Source: Mobilitalea sibirica
GTDB lineage: Bacteria > Bacillota > Clostridia > Lachnospirales > Lachnospiraceae
Reading direction: 5' to 3'
NCBI RefSeq assembly: GCF_015999265.1
Contig: NZ_JAEAGR010000011.1
Location: 62,001 to 126,000, forward strand
Length of the DNA stretch: 64,000 bases
Shown piece by piece: positions 26,907 through 37,140 of the stretch (position 1 is its first letter; each line of letters starts with the position of its first letter). The position numbers were made by a program, and so were the translations under genes. The notes under the pieces were generated by a model that was not told the origin of the DNA, made no database searches, and saw only the letters and a program-made list of their open reading frames with translations.

Positions 26907-27767
26907 ATGCAGGGAAGAGAAACATTAAAAGATAAAAAAAGAATCGTAGTTAAAATCGGTTCATCTTCTTTAACCCACAGTGAGACCGGAAGTCTGAACT
27001 TAGATAAGATGGAACGGTTGGTTCGCATCTTAACGGATTTAAGGAATCAGGGAAAAGATGTGATTTTAGTAACCTCAGGAGCAATTGCAGTGGGAAGAAA
27101 AGCATTGGGTCTTTTGGAAAAACCAAAGGAGAGATCTGTGAAACAGGCCTGTGCGGCGGTTGGTCAGGCCAGACTTATGATGGTATATCAAAAGCTGTTT
27201 TCTGAATATAATCAGATTGCTGCCCAGATACTTATGACAAAATACACGATGATTAATGATATCAGCCGAAATAATGCAAAAAATACCTTTGGAGAACTGT
27301 TTCACATGGGTGTTATTCCGATTGTAAATGAAAATGATACCGTATCTACGGAAGAACTTGATCTGGATTTTGGTGATAATGATACATTATCTGCCATCGT
27401 AACGGCTCTGGTGGAAGGTGATCTTTTGATCTTACTATCCGATATTGACGGATTTTATACAGATGACCCCCGTGAGAATAAAGATGCAGAGCTGATCTCC
27501 TGTGTGGAAGAGGTTAATGGTCAGCTTATCAGTATGGCAAAGGCCTCAACCGGTGGATCCCTAGGTACCGGAGGCATGGCAACTAAGGTGTCAGCTGCCA
27601 GAATAGCAACAGCATCAGGAGCTGATATGATCATTGCCAGCGGCGATAATGTTAGAAATATCAATTATGTTCTGGATGGGAAAGAGGTAGGAACCTTATT
27701 CAAGGCAAAGAAAACCAATAATTTTAATATTATGGATTACATTACAACAAAACAGTATCAAAAATAG
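26907..27767 (+). CDS. proB: Glutamate 5-kinase
   Basis: 286 residues. ProB phosphorylates glutamate in the first step of proline synthesis. Amino-acid-kinase features: VVKIGSSSLTH, VTSGAIAVGRKALGL, FGELFHMGVIPIVNENDTVSTEE, DNDTLSAIVTALVEGDLLILLSDIDG, and GTGGMATKVSAARIATASG. The C-terminal PUA domain of longer ProB proteins is absent. The frame is open from 26880, but AAAGGAG five bases before ATG 26907 decides the start. proA lies 1.2 kb downstream, separated by two small genes. Confidence 0.95.
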   Translation: MQGRETLKDKKRIVVKIGSSSLTHSETGSLNLDKMERLVRILTDLRNQGKDVILVTSGAIAVGRKALGLLEKPKERSVKQACAAVGQARLMMVYQKLFSEYNQIAAQILMTKYTMINDISRNNAKNTFGELFHMGVIPIVNENDTVSTEELDLDFGDNDTLSAIVTALVEGDLLILLSDIDGFYTDDPRENKDAELISCVEEVNGQLISMAKASTGGSLGTGGMATKVSAARIATASGADMIIASGDNVRNINYVLDGKEVGTLFKAKKTNNFNIMDYITTKQYQK

Positions 27768-27783
27768 ATAGAAGGGATAGAAA

Positions 27784-28005
27784 ATGAATAATTCACAAAT
27801 TGACAGAATTAATGAACTTTATCGGAAATCTCAAAGCGAGGGACTAACAGAGGAAGAAAAAGAAGAGCAGTTAAAGCTTCGAAGTGAATATATCGCTAAC
27901 ATTCGAAGAAATCTTCGGGGAACCTTAGAACAGGTTTCTTTTGTTAATCCCGACGGAAGTATCACAAAGGCCAAGGATAGGAAGAAAAACAAAGAAGAAG
28001 AATAA
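27784..28005 (+). CDS. DUF896 (YnzC-like) small protein
   Basis: 73 residues, MNNSQIDRINELYRKSQSEG then LTEEEKEEQLKLRSEYIANI, with a basic/acidic tail. It matches the DUF896 family of short helical proteins (Bacillus YnzC), whose fold is a helical hairpin and whose function is unknown. It starts 16 bases after proB and is probably in the same transcript. AGAAGGGATAG precedes the ATG. Confidence 0.9.
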   Translation: MNNSQIDRINELYRKSQSEGLTEEEKEEQLKLRSEYIANIRRNLRGTLEQVSFVNPDGSITKAKDRKKNKEEE

Positions 28006-28145
28006 AGCCTTTAAAAAATCATTTTAATTATATCGGCTAATTTATATACATCCGCTATATAAGTTATCTAAGCAATTTTATATAGAGATAGCATAATAAT
28101 CGATTAATGAAAGGTCTGTCCTATTAGGAAGGAAATGATAACGAG

Positions 28146-28748
28146 ATGACGAAAGACATGATCCGTTCCTTTATGAAACAAGAAAGAAATAACCTTACTG
28201 AGCAACAACAGGTAGCACTAAGCAGTGCTATACATAGAAAATTATTTGATCTTGATGAATATATTAATTGCGGTATTCTATTTTCTTATATTTCTTTTCA
28301 GACAGAGGTGGACACGAAAAAGATCTTAGAACAAGCATTCAAGGATAAAAAAAGAGTTTTTGTTCCAAGGGTTGAGGGAAAAGTTATTAATTTTTATGAA
28401 ATTCTTAATATGAATAAGCTAAAAGTAAGTAGCTATGGAATATTCGAACCCGATGTCGAAGATAGTAAACGAAAGTCTTATCAAGGTCATGGTGATATGA
28501 AGAATTGCAGAAAGCTTATGCTGCTGCCGGGATTGGCTTTTGATTTATACGGTAATCGTATTGGTTATGGCGCCGGATACTATGACCGTTATCTAAGGGA
28601 ATATCAGCAGGAGGGATTTGTTAAAATTGCACTGGCTTATGATTTTCAGATTGTAGATAAGCTGATTCCCGAGATATATGATATGAAAGCGGATATCATC
28701 ATTACACCTTCTAGAGTAATACAATGTAAAGAGGATTTAATTATATGA
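28146..28748 (+). CDS. 5-formyltetrahydrofolate cyclo-ligase
   Basis: 200 residues of the YgfA/MTHFS family, which uses ATP to turn 5-formyl-THF into 5,10-methenyl-THF. Evidence: an N-terminal basic helix (KDMIRSFMKQERNNL), SYISFQTEVDTKKIL in the folate/ATP region, and the strongly conserved LLPGLAFDLYGNRIGYGAGYYDRYL. AGGAAGGAAATGATAACGAG precedes the ATG at 28146. It sits between proB and proA, a grouping common in Lachnospiraceae but without a known biochemical link. Confidence 0.92.
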   Translation: MTKDMIRSFMKQERNNLTEQQQVALSSAIHRKLFDLDEYINCGILFSYISFQTEVDTKKILEQAFKDKKRVFVPRVEGKVINFYEILNMNKLKVSSYGIFEPDVEDSKRKSYQGHGDMKNCRKLMLLPGLAFDLYGNRIGYGAGYYDRYLREYQQEGFVKIALAYDFQIVDKLIPEIYDMKADIIITPSRVIQCKEDLII

Positions 28749-28958
28749 AGAAGGTATCTGAAATGTAGGGATGAAAGAGCGACGGATTGATGCTAGTATA
28801 GATAGGTGAACCTGACCTATTATCTGGGAATTATCTCTGCCAAGAATTTTATTATGGAGATAAGATTTGCTAAGGATACATTATATAATAAAACAGGGCA
28901 GGAAAGCTATGTATAGTAATTTTATTATTTAATATAGAGATATGGAAGGAGGATTCAT

Positions 28959-30206
28959 ATGAGTTATTTAGAAGACATAGGAAGTAAGGCCAAAGTTGCA
29001 GCTACTGCTTTGAATCTTATGTTACAGGATGATAAGAATAAAGCACTTGCTGCCTGTGCCGAGGCTTTGTTAGATGCGCAGACTGAAATTCTGGATGCGA
29101 ATGTAATTGATGTAACAAACTCGGAAAAGAACGGTGTAAAAAGTTCACTGATTGACCGACTTCGACTGTCCCCTCAAAGATTAAAGGCTATGGCGGATGG
29201 ACTGATAGAAATCTGTGCTTTACCGGATCCGATTGGTGAAGTTATCTCCATGAAGGTACGCCCCAATGGGCTTAATATTGGTCAAAAGATTGTACCGCTG
29301 GGTGTAATAGGAATTATATACGAATCAAGACCCAATGTAACGGCAGATGCCTTCGGTTTATGCTTTAAAACAGGTAATGCAGTTATCCTAAGGGGTGGAA
29401 GTGACGCGATTCATTCTAATAAAGCCATTGTAAAAGCTCTAAGACAGGGATTAAAAGCTAGTGGTTGTACCGAGGATGCGGTTCAATTAATTGAAGATAC
29501 CTCCAGGGATACCGTGAAAGAATTTATGCGTATGAATAAGTATCTGGACGTTTTGATCCCCAGAGGAGGAGCCGGCCTAATTCAGTCGGTTGTTGAGAAC
29601 AGTACCGTTCCCGTAATCGAAACCGGTACCGGTAACTGTCATATATATGTTGATGAGTATGCTGATTTTACCATGGCATTGGATATTATCGATAATGCAA
29701 AAACCCAAAGACTTGGCGTATGTAATACATGTGAATCCTTAGTGATTCATGAAAAGGTAAGCAAGGAATTCATTCCGCTGTTATATGAAAGACTTCATAG
29801 GAAAGAAATTGAAATCCGGGCGGATGAAAGAGGTTGCGCTATAACGAATGGCTGTATACCTGCCAACGAGGAGGATTACTCAACCGAGTATTTAGATAAA
29901 ATTATCTCCCTTAAGGTGGTCGATAGCATAGAAGAAGCAATTGCTCACATCAATAAATACAATACAAAGCATTCCGATGCAATTGTGACTAAGGATTACG
30001 ATCATGCCATGAAATTTCTTAATGAAATTGATGCTGCTGCGGTATATGTTAATGCATCAACACGATTTACCGATGGCAATGAATTCGGTTATGGAGCCGA
30101 GATTGGAATCAGTACACAAAAACTCCATGCCAGAGGTCCGATGGGATTAAAAGCGCTGACCACTACAAAATATATTATTTTCGGGAATGGTCAGATAAGA
30201 AACTAG
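28959..30206 (+). CDS. proA: Glutamate-5-semialdehyde dehydrogenase (gamma-glutamyl phosphate reductase)
   Basis: 415 residues. ProA reduces glutamyl-5-phosphate made by ProB. Signature regions: [31 protein letters not shown], the catalytic cysteine region [16 protein letters not shown] (the first Cys of GVCNT is the expected nucleophile), and [48 protein letters not shown] is a strong ribosome binding site. The product feeds ProC, encoded at 38900. Confidence 0.96.
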   Translation: MSYLEDIGSKAKVAATALNLMLQDDKNKALAACAEALLDAQTEILDANVIDVTNSEKNGVKSSLIDRLRLSPQRLKAMADGLIEICALPDPIGEVISMKVRPNGLNIGQKIVPLGVIGIIYESRPNVTADAFGLCFKTGNAVILRGGSDAIHSNKAIVKALRQGLKASGCTEDAVQLIEDTSRDTVKEFMRMNKYLDVLIPRGGAGLIQSVVENSTVPVIETGTGNCHIYVDEYADFTMALDIIDNAKTQRLGVCNTCESLVIHEKVSKEFIPLLYERLHRKEIEIRADERGCAITNGCIPANEEDYSTEYLDKIISLKVVDSIEEAIAHINKYNTKHSDAIVTKDYDHAMKFLNEIDAAAVYVNASTRFTDGNEFGYGAEIGISTQKLHARGPMGLKALTTTKYIIFGNGQIRN

Positions 30207-30236
30207 TTCACAAAAAATTAGAAAGAGGGTAAGTAA

Positions 30237-31202
30237 ATGTCTAGAGAAATTTATGATTTACCGTCAGGAGATGAATTAAAGAATTTTTTAAAGAAATTTA
30301 AAAAAATATTTGTCTTTTTGGTTGGTATTATTATTGTGGCTGTACTTGGTTTTGGTTCATATTATACAATTAAAGAACAGGAACAAGCAGTAGTAACAAC
30401 CTTTGGTAAAGCAAAAACAGTAAGTGAAGCAGGTCTTCATTTTAAGATACCGTTTATTCAAAAGGTGCATAAGGTGGATACGACCATTCAGGGCTTTCCA
30501 ATTGGTTATGATATGGAAACCGGTCAATCGATTGAAGATGAATCTATGATGATTACGTACGATTATAACTTTGTTAGTGTTGACTTTTACGTGGAATATA
30601 AGGTATCTGACCCGATTAAAGCCTTATATGCTTCCGAAGACCCGGTTACGATACTAAAAAACATAGCTCAAAGTAGTATCAGAGCCACAGTAGGAAGCTA
30701 TAAAGTGGATGACGTTATTACCACAGGAAAATTTGAAATTCAGTCAACAATCAAGGAATTGATTGTAAATAAACTTCTGCAAAGAGACATCGGTATCCAG
30801 TTAGTTAATATTACTATTCAGGATTCTCAACCTCCTACAGAACAGGTTATGGTAGCTTTTAAAGCAGTTGAAACTGCAAAACAAGGGAAAGAAACAGCAA
30901 TCAATAATGCGAATAAATATAGAAATGAAAAACTACCACAAGCTTTAGCTGAAGTAGATAAGATTTTACAGGAAGCTGAATCAACAAAAGCCAGAAGAAT
31001 GAATGAGGCGGAAGCTGAAGTGGCAAGATTTAATGAAATGTATGAGGAATACACGAAGTATCCGCTTATTACAAAACAACGTATGTTCTATGAGGCTATG
31101 GAGGATATTCTTCCATCCTTAAAGGTGGTACTTGATAGTGGAGACAGCGGGGTTACGAAGTTTTTACCTTTAGAACCGATTATGGAAGGAGGCGCTAACT
31201 AA
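30237..31202 (+). CDS. hflK: HflK-type SPFH/prohibitin-domain membrane protein
   Basis: 321 residues. A membrane segment at about residues 23-45 follows a short N-terminal tail. The SPFH domain begins YYTIKEQEQAVVTTFGKAKT, and a long helical region (ETAKQGKETAINNANKYRNEKLPQALAEVDKILQEAES) follows. HflK and HflC form a ring that modulates the FtsH protease in proteobacteria; such pairs also occur in clostridia. The stop codon overlaps the hflC start by one base (TAATG), so the two are translationally coupled. Confidence 0.87.
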   Translation: MSREIYDLPSGDELKNFLKKFKKIFVFLVGIIIVAVLGFGSYYTIKEQEQAVVTTFGKAKTVSEAGLHFKIPFIQKVHKVDTTIQGFPIGYDMETGQSIEDESMMITYDYNFVSVDFYVEYKVSDPIKALYASEDPVTILKNIAQSSIRATVGSYKVDDVITTGKFEIQSTIKELIVNKLLQRDIGIQLVNITIQDSQPPTEQVMVAFKAVETAKQGKETAINNANKYRNEKLPQALAEVDKILQEAESTKARRMNEAEAEVARFNEMYEEYTKYPLITKQRMFYEAMEDILPSLKVVLDSGDSGVTKFLPLEPIMEGGAN

Positions 31203-32086
31203 TGTCAAAGAAAGCAAGAAATATATCAGGTGTTATAGTTTTATTGTTAGTAATTGCCGGTGTTATTGTGTTGTCTTCCTCCATCGTTATTACAAAGGAG
31301 AATGAGTATACCCTAATAAAACAATTTGGTAAGATTGATAGGGTAATTGACAGTGCCGGACTTTCCTTCAAGACACCATTTATTGAGGAAACTCAGGTTT
31401 TACCAAAGCAGGTACAATTTTATGATATGCTGGAATCCGATGTTATAACAATGGATAAGAAGACCATGGTGGCAGATAACTATGTATTATGGAAAATTGA
31501 AAAGCCGATACTTTTTGCACAAACCTTAAATTCAAGCGTGGTTCTTGCAGAAACCCGTATTGACACAACCGTATATAATTCCATGAAAAATGTTATCAGT
31601 AGTATGGATCAGGCAGATGTAATCAGCGGAAGAGATGGTACCTTAAGCGCTGCAATTATGAAGAATATTGGAGATACTATGCAGCAATATGGTATCAACC
31701 TGATTTCTGTAGAAACGAAACGATTGGATCTGCCCAGTGACAATAAAACGGCTGTATTTGAAAGAATGATATCAGAAAGAGACCAGATGGCAGCTACTTT
31801 CACTGCGGAAGGTGAATCGGAGGCACAGATTATTCGTAATAAAACGGATAAAGAGATTGCTATCAGTATCTCTGATGCGGAAACCCAATCAGCCAGAATT
31901 GTAGCTGAAGGTGAAGCGGAATACATGAGAATTCTATCCGCTGCTTATTCAGACCCCACAAGAAGTGATTTTTATACCTTTATCCGTTCCCTGGATGCTG
32001 CCAGAGCTTCCTTAAGCGGGAAGGATAAGACCTTAATTTTATCAGCCGATTCTCCGATTGCTCAGATCTTTTATCAGGTTGAATAA
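31202..32086 (+). CDS. hflC: HflC-type SPFH/prohibitin-domain membrane protein
   Basis: 294 residues. An N-terminal membrane segment (GVIVLLLVIAGVIVLSSSIVI) is followed by the SPFH domain (ENEYTLIKQFGKIDRVIDSAGLSFKTPFI). The helical tail includes QMAATFTAEGESEAQIIRNKTDKE and ARIVAEGEAEYMRILSAAYS, which matches HflC closely. It pairs with HflK; the start overlaps the hflK stop and GGAGGCGCT upstream supplies the ribosome binding site. A 266-bp palindromic element begins 22 bases after the stop. Confidence 0.87.
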   Translation: MSKKARNISGVIVLLLVIAGVIVLSSSIVITKENEYTLIKQFGKIDRVIDSAGLSFKTPFIEETQVLPKQVQFYDMLESDVITMDKKTMVADNYVLWKIEKPILFAQTLNSSVVLAETRIDTTVYNSMKNVISSMDQADVISGRDGTLSAAIMKNIGDTMQQYGINLISVETKRLDLPSDNKTAVFERMISERDQMAATFTAEGESEAQIIRNKTDKEIAISISDAETQSARIVAEGEAEYMRILSAAYSDPTRSDFYTFIRSLDAARASLSGKDKTLILSADSPIAQIFYQVE

Positions 32087-32107
32087 GAGATAGATTATGT
32101 TATTGGA

Positions 32108-32373
32108 TTAGGGTGTCAAAAGCCCAGTAATAATATGATACGTAAATTTGCACAATTTTAGTTATTGAATTCGTTATACAAACATAGTTTATTAGCAACA
32201 CGCTCTCGCTTGGATGAAGTACGTAGTGGTACATAAGACCGCAAAACACGCGGTCTAAGTACCAACGACTTCATACAGTTGCTCATTAAACTATGTTTGT
32301 ATAACGTTAAATTAAGAATGTATATGTGCAAATTAACGATTTCAAGTTTAAAGAAAGGCTTTTTATACCCTAA
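32108..32373. repeat. 266-bp palindromic element, copy 1 (family shared with 61258-61490)
   Basis: Terminal arms TTAGGGTGTCAAAAGCC (32108-32124) and GGCTTTTTATACCCTAA (32357-32373) are complementary at 15 of 17 bases and are bounded by TA, as in MITE-like elements that duplicate a TA target. Inside, nested arms around 32176-32202 and 32282-32309 pair over about 27 bases, and AGACCGC/GCGGTCT (32236-32242/32250-32256) closes the centre. No protein is encoded. The rest of the 466-base gap before the M14 peptidase gene (32374-32552) is AT-rich and holds nothing I recognise except a ribosome binding site. Confidence 0.82.
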
Positions 32374-32552
32374 ACTTTATAGGGTCAAAACAGATATGAG
32401 TTTATGTATAAAGAGAATAATATATCTATTATCTGATATAAATTAAAATAAAAGAATATATATAAATTATTTGATTAGTAATCCCGGTTAATTCATATAG
32501 AGAATAAATAAATCATATAGTAGGATTAAGAATATTTGTGGAGCCTGAAGAT

Positions 32553-33518
32553 ATGATTGTGAATCTTTTAGAACCTGTATATGATTATGATAAATTTATA
32601 TCGGATACTAGGAAGTTAACCCAACAATATCAAGGTATTATAAAACATGTCACGATTGGACGGTCCCATGACAATCGTGACATCGTTATGCTGGGACTTG
32701 GTATAGGAAGTAAGTTTATAACCTGTGTTGGAGGAGTACATGGAAGGGAAACCATTAATCCTATTGTGTTAATGAAAATTATAGAATATTATGCAGAGCT
32801 TTATACGAACTATAAAAGGCAAAAACAGGAATTGTTTCAACAATTAAGTGGATTTTTTACTAATTTAATATCAGAATATGAACAGATGATTTATGGTAGT
32901 TGTATTTATGAACTTTTACAAACTTATACCATCCTTTTTGTTCCACTTTTAAATCCGGATGGATATATGATATCATTATTAGGATATGATAGTATACGTA
33001 ATGAAGAATTAAGATTAGAAGCTATAAGTAAGGATGAACTACACACAGAATGGAAATATAACGGCAGAGGTATCGATATTAATCGCAATTTCCCGAGCCG
33101 CTTATGGCGACCAAAAGGTACACAGGACCATCCTGCCAGTGAACATGAAACAAGAGCTTTAATTAAAGTATTCCATCAGTACAAGTCTGAGGGATTTTTA
33201 GATTTTCATTCGAGAGGAAAATCAATTTATTATTATAGAAGTATGATGTCTGACATATATAATGAAAGACAACTGCGAATTGCAAACAAATTACAAGAAA
33301 TAACCAACTATGAATTGGTACCCCCACAAGATGAAGTGGAAGCCGGAGATAGTGGAGGAAATACCGTTCATTATTATTCTGAGCGTTTTTATAAAACGGC
33401 ATTAACGATTGAAACCGTTGATGATGATGCTGACTTTCCCCTTGATGTTAATTACCGTTTAACTACCTTTGAAGAGTTAAAGCTGGTTATTTTCAAGTTT
33501 GGAAGCCTGATAATATAA
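32553..33518 (+). CDS. M14-family zinc carboxypeptidase
   Basis: 321 residues. Zinc ligands and catalytic residues of M14 are visible: GGVHGRETINP gives His63 and Glu66, RGIDINRNFP gives the substrate-binding Asn-Arg, LDFHSRG gives the third zinc His, and TIETVDDDAD near the C-terminus gives the catalytic Glu. Related proteins are murein-peptide or gamma-glutamyl-diamino-acid peptidases. No signal peptide is seen, so it may act in the cytoplasm or on recycled wall peptides. The frame is open from GTG 32538, but GGAG at 32540-32543 favours ATG 32553. miaB starts 17 bases downstream. Confidence 0.87.
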   Translation: MIVNLLEPVYDYDKFISDTRKLTQQYQGIIKHVTIGRSHDNRDIVMLGLGIGSKFITCVGGVHGRETINPIVLMKIIEYYAELYTNYKRQKQELFQQLSGFFTNLISEYEQMIYGSCIYELLQTYTILFVPLLNPDGYMISLLGYDSIRNEELRLEAISKDELHTEWKYNGRGIDINRNFPSRLWRPKGTQDHPASEHETRALIKVFHQYKSEGFLDFHSRGKSIYYYRSMMSDIYNERQLRIANKLQEITNYELVPPQDEVEAGDSGGNTVHYYSERFYKTALTIETVDDDADFPLDVNYRLTTFEELKLVIFKFGSLII

Positions 33519-33535
33519 GAAAGAATGGAGTTACA

Positions 33536-34963
33536 ATGGAGAGAAAAGAAACTAGTATAAATGAACTTGAAGCAGCAAAGCAGCTAAATATTATAACTGA
33601 ATTAAAGGCCAGATTTGACCAGGAATTTGAAAAGACAGGGAAAAAGAAAACCTATCATATCGAAACTTTTGGTTGTCAGATGAACAGCCGTGATTCTGAA
33701 AAAATATCCGGTATCTTAAAGCAGATCGGTTATGAGGAGACGGATACGGAAGATGCGGATTTCGTATTGTTTAACACCTGTACCGTAAGAGAGAATGCCA
33801 ACAACAGAGTATATGGAAGACTTGGTTATCTGGGTAAACTTAAGAAAAGCAATCCGGATATGATAATCGCTGTCTGTGGATGTATGATGCAGGAAGCATC
33901 CGCTGTTGAAAAAATTAAAACCAGCTACCGATTTATTGATATTATCTTTGGAACCCATAATATCTTTAAGCTGGCAGAGTTATTGCAGATACGTCTGGAT
34001 TCCAAACGTATGGTAATTGATCTATGGAAGGATACTGAGTTAATCGTTGAGAACCTACCAAATGATCGTAAATATAGTTTTAAAGCAGGTGTAAATATTA
34101 TGTATGGCTGCAATAATTTTTGTAGCTATTGCATCGTACCTTATGTAAGAGGTAGAGAAAGAAGTCGAAATGCACAGGATATCATAGATGAAATCAAAGC
34201 CTTTGCAGAGGATGGGGTTGTGGAAATTATGTTGCTTGGGCAAAATGTTAATTCCTATGGTAAAACCCTTGAGGAACCAATTACATTTGCAAATCTCCTT
34301 CAAAAAATTGAGGGAATAGATGGTATAGAAAGAATTCGTTTTATGACTTCTCATCCCAAGGATTTATCCGACGAACTAATTGAAGTTATGAAAAACAGCA
34401 AAAAAATCTGTAATCATCTTCATTTACCTCTGCAATCCGGCAGTTCCAGGCTGTTAAAAATTATGAATCGAAGGTATACAAAAGAAAGTTATCTGGAATT
34501 AGTGAGTAAAATACGCAAAGCCATGCCGAATATTTCATTAACAACGGATATAATTGTAGGATTTCCGGGAGAAACTGAAGAGGATTTTAAAGAAACCTTG
34601 GATGTGGTTAATAAAGTTGGATATGATAGCGCCTTTACCTTTATCTACTCCAAAAGAACAGGTACTCCTGCGGCAACCATGGAGGGTCAGGTAGAAGAAA
34701 CGGTAGCGAAGGAACGGTTTGACCGTCTTCTCAAGGCAATTCAAGCCGGCTCTGCCAAAGCAGCCGGAAAGGACGAGCATACCATACAGAAGGTGCTTGT
34801 GGAAGAAATTAATGCGCAGGATTCTTCACTGCTTACCGGAAGGCTAAGCAATAATTTGTTAGTTCATTTTCCCGGGGATCAATCCCTCATCGGTAAAATA
34901 GTAGATGTCTATCTGGAAGAAAGTAAAGGCTTTTATTATATGGGCAAGCTTATCAACTCATAA
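33536..34963 (+). CDS. miaB: tRNA-2-methylthio-N6-dimethylallyladenosine synthase MiaB
   Basis: 475 residues, radical SAM methylthiotransferase acting at A37 of tRNAs. Domains in order: UPF0004 with the auxiliary-cluster cysteines (ETFGCQMNSRDSEKISG, FNTCTVRENA, CGCMMQE), the radical SAM core with CNNFCSYC (Cys-x3-Cys-x2-Cys) and VRGRERSR, and a C-terminal TRAM domain (VLVEEINAQDSSLLTGRLSNN). A ~45-residue N-terminal extension precedes the first domain. AGAATGGAGTTACA precedes the ATG. The miaA partner is not in the window. Confidence 0.96.
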   Translation: MERKETSINELEAAKQLNIITELKARFDQEFEKTGKKKTYHIETFGCQMNSRDSEKISGILKQIGYEETDTEDADFVLFNTCTVRENANNRVYGRLGYLGKLKKSNPDMIIAVCGCMMQEASAVEKIKTSYRFIDIIFGTHNIFKLAELLQIRLDSKRMVIDLWKDTELIVENLPNDRKYSFKAGVNIMYGCNNFCSYCIVPYVRGRERSRNAQDIIDEIKAFAEDGVVEIMLLGQNVNSYGKTLEEPITFANLLQKIEGIDGIERIRFMTSHPKDLSDELIEVMKNSKKICNHLHLPLQSGSSRLLKIMNRRYTKESYLELVSKIRKAMPNISLTTDIIVGFPGETEEDFKETLDVVNKVGYDSAFTFIYSKRTGTPAATMEGQVEETVAKERFDRLLKAIQAGSAKAAGKDEHTIQKVLVEEINAQDSSLLTGRLSNNLLVHFPGDQSLIGKIVDVYLEESKGFYYMGKLINS

Positions 34964-35144
34964 TTATGCAAAAATTCAGTGACAAAACATTATGAGAAGA
35001 TTCATGCATTTTGTCTAATAAATAGGTAATTACTCACAATTTGCATATAGAAATTAATTTTTGTTTTATGAAAACGTATGAAATATAAGCATTTCTAAAG
35101 ACATCTAAAATATGGCATAATATATAAAATGTTTGTTCGAATAC

Positions 35145-35171
35145 TTGACATATTAGTAAAAACAGTATAAA
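35145..35171 (+). promoter_or_regulatory. Possible promoter and nearby palindrome in front of rny
   Basis: TTGACA at 35145-35150 and TATAAA at 35166-35171 with a short 15-base spacer. Downstream at 35203-35220 lies a near-perfect palindrome, ACTACTAT-AG-ATAGTAGT, about 28 bases after the expected start, which could be an operator. The whole gap between miaB and rny is 325 bases; beyond these sites and the AGGAGGTG ribosome binding site I see nothing in it. Confidence 0.45.
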
Positions 35172-35288
35172 ATTTATATGTTGTATTAACTATGGCTGTT
35201 AAACTACTATAGATAGTAGTTATTCGATTATCGATGCAAGTAGTTTGACATGCATTGTACAATGAAAACTTAATAAGGAGGTGCTCCT

Positions 35289-36845
35289 GTGTCAGAGGTG
35301 TTAAAAATAGTCATTGCTATTGTTATAACCTTGGTGATTGTAGCTACTCTTACTTGGAAGTTTGCGATTGCTTACCGCATGAAAGTTTATGAAGCGAAGA
35401 TAGGCAGTGCAGAGGAAAAAGCAAGAGAAATCATAGATGAAGCTTTAAAAACAGCTGAAACTAAGAAGCGCGAGGCCTTACTCGAAGCAAAAGAAGAATC
35501 TTTGAAGGCAAAGAACGAATTCGAGCGGGAAACTAAGGAACGAAGAGCAGAGATACAACGCTATGAAAAAAGGGTTCTAACTAAGGAAGAAACATTAGAT
35601 AGAAAGACCGAAGCACTGGAAAAGAAGGAAACCAAACTTTCCGCGAAAGAAGCGGAGTTGGACAAAATCAAGCAGGAAGTGGAAGAATTCCACGAAAGAC
35701 AACTGCAGGAGCTGGAGAAAATCTCTGGACTTACCTCCGAACAAGCTAAGGAATATCTGTTAAAGACTGTTGAAGAAGAAGTTAAACATGAAACGGCAAT
35801 GTTAGTTAAGGAAATGGAAAGCAGAGCAAAAGAAGAGGCGGATAAAAAGGCAAAGGATTATGTGGTTACAGCAATTCAAAGATGTGCTGCAGATCATGTT
35901 GCTGAGACAACAATTTCCGTTGTTCAGCTTCCTAACGATGAAATGAAAGGTAGAATCATTGGTAGAGAAGGACGTAATATCAGAACTTTAGAAACAATGA
36001 CCGGTGTAGATTTAATTATTGATGATACGCCGGAAGCTGTCATTTTATCAGCATTCGATCCAATCAGAAGAGAGGTAGCAAGAATTGCCCTTGAAAAACT
36101 GATTGTTGACGGTAGAATTCATCCTGCCAGAATCGAAGAAATGGTAGAAAAGGCTCAAAAAGAAGTTGAAGTTATGATACGGGAAACCGGTGAGGCTGCT
36201 ACCTTAGAGGTAGGAGTACATGGAATACATCCTGAACTTATAAAACTTCTGGGCAAGATGAAATTTAGGACAAGTTATGGACAGAATGCTTTAAAGCATT
36301 CCATTGAAGTAGCTATTTTATCCGGCTTACTTGCCGGGGAAATCGGAGTGGATGTTAGACTTGCAAAACGCGCTGGTTTATTACATGATATCGGTAAATC
36401 AATCGATCATGAAGTAGAAGGTACCCATGTTCAAATTGGTGTTGACTTATGTAGAAAGTACAAAGAGTCACCGACTGTCATTAATTCGGTGGAAGCACAT
36501 CACGGTGATGTGGAATTCCAGTCATTGATTGCATGTATTGTTCAGGCAGCTGATACAATTTCTGCAGCAAGGCCGGGTGCAAGACGTGAAACCTTAGAAA
36601 CATATACCAACAGACTAAAACAACTTGAGGATATTACCAACGGCTTTAAAGGGGTCGATAAGTCATTTGCTATTCAGGCTGGTCGAGAAGTTCGGGTAAT
36701 GGTAGTTCCGGAACAGATAAGTGATGCAGACATGGTTTTATTGGCTCGTGACTTATCTAAAAAAATTGAAAGCGAATTAGAATATCCAGGACAGATTAAA
36801 GTAAATGTAATCAGAGAATCCAGAGTTACTGATTATGCGAAATAA
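35289..36845 (+). CDS. rny: Ribonuclease Y
   Basis: 518 residues, the membrane-anchored endoribonuclease that starts mRNA decay in Firmicutes. Order of parts: an N-terminal membrane segment ([27 protein letters not shown]), a long charged coiled coil (about 40-200), a KH domain ([22 protein letters not shown]) and an HD domain with [21 protein letters not shown] and EAHHGDVEF. Length is the family's normal ~520. The start is GTG behind TAAGGAGGTGCTCCT. A strong terminator follows 27 bases after the stop, so it is probably monocistronic. Confidence 0.97.
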   Translation: MSEVLKIVIAIVITLVIVATLTWKFAIAYRMKVYEAKIGSAEEKAREIIDEALKTAETKKREALLEAKEESLKAKNEFERETKERRAEIQRYEKRVLTKEETLDRKTEALEKKETKLSAKEAELDKIKQEVEEFHERQLQELEKISGLTSEQAKEYLLKTVEEEVKHETAMLVKEMESRAKEEADKKAKDYVVTAIQRCAADHVAETTISVVQLPNDEMKGRIIGREGRNIRTLETMTGVDLIIDDTPEAVILSAFDPIRREVARIALEKLIVDGRIHPARIEEMVEKAQKEVEVMIRETGEAATLEVGVHGIHPELIKLLGKMKFRTSYGQNALKHSIEVAILSGLLAGEIGVDVRLAKRAGLLHDIGKSIDHEVEGTHVQIGVDLCRKYKESPTVINSVEAHHGDVEFQSLIACIVQAADTISAARPGARRETLETYTNRLKQLEDITNGFKGVDKSFAIQAGREVRVMVVPEQISDADMVLLARDLSKKIESELEYPGQIKVNVIRESRVTDYAK

Positions 36846-36871
36846 GAAGCGAAATTAAAGTGAAATTAATT

Positions 36872-36918
36872 AGAGGTGTATCACAAATGGTAATATATTT
36901 GTGATACACCTCTTTTTT
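36872..36918 (+). terminator. Rho-independent terminator of rny
   Basis: AGAGGTGTATCACAAAT (36872-36888) and ATTTGTGATACACCTCT (36897-36913) form a perfect 17-base stem with an eight-base loop, followed by a T run to 36918. Confidence 0.95.
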
Positions 36919-37140
36919 CTGTGATAGCATTACGATGTTAAAAGCCTTCTTGGCAGAATTCATACATGTCACCTAAAAAAATCACTTCTAATTTTATTAA
37001 TATATTACATAAATAAGCCAATTGATTGGAAATATTGTAATTATACAATAAAAGACATCATATTTCTACCAAATAATGCATCTAATAAAAATAAACTTGA
37101 AAAGTATATTTTAACAACAATAGTACTTAATATTATCGAT

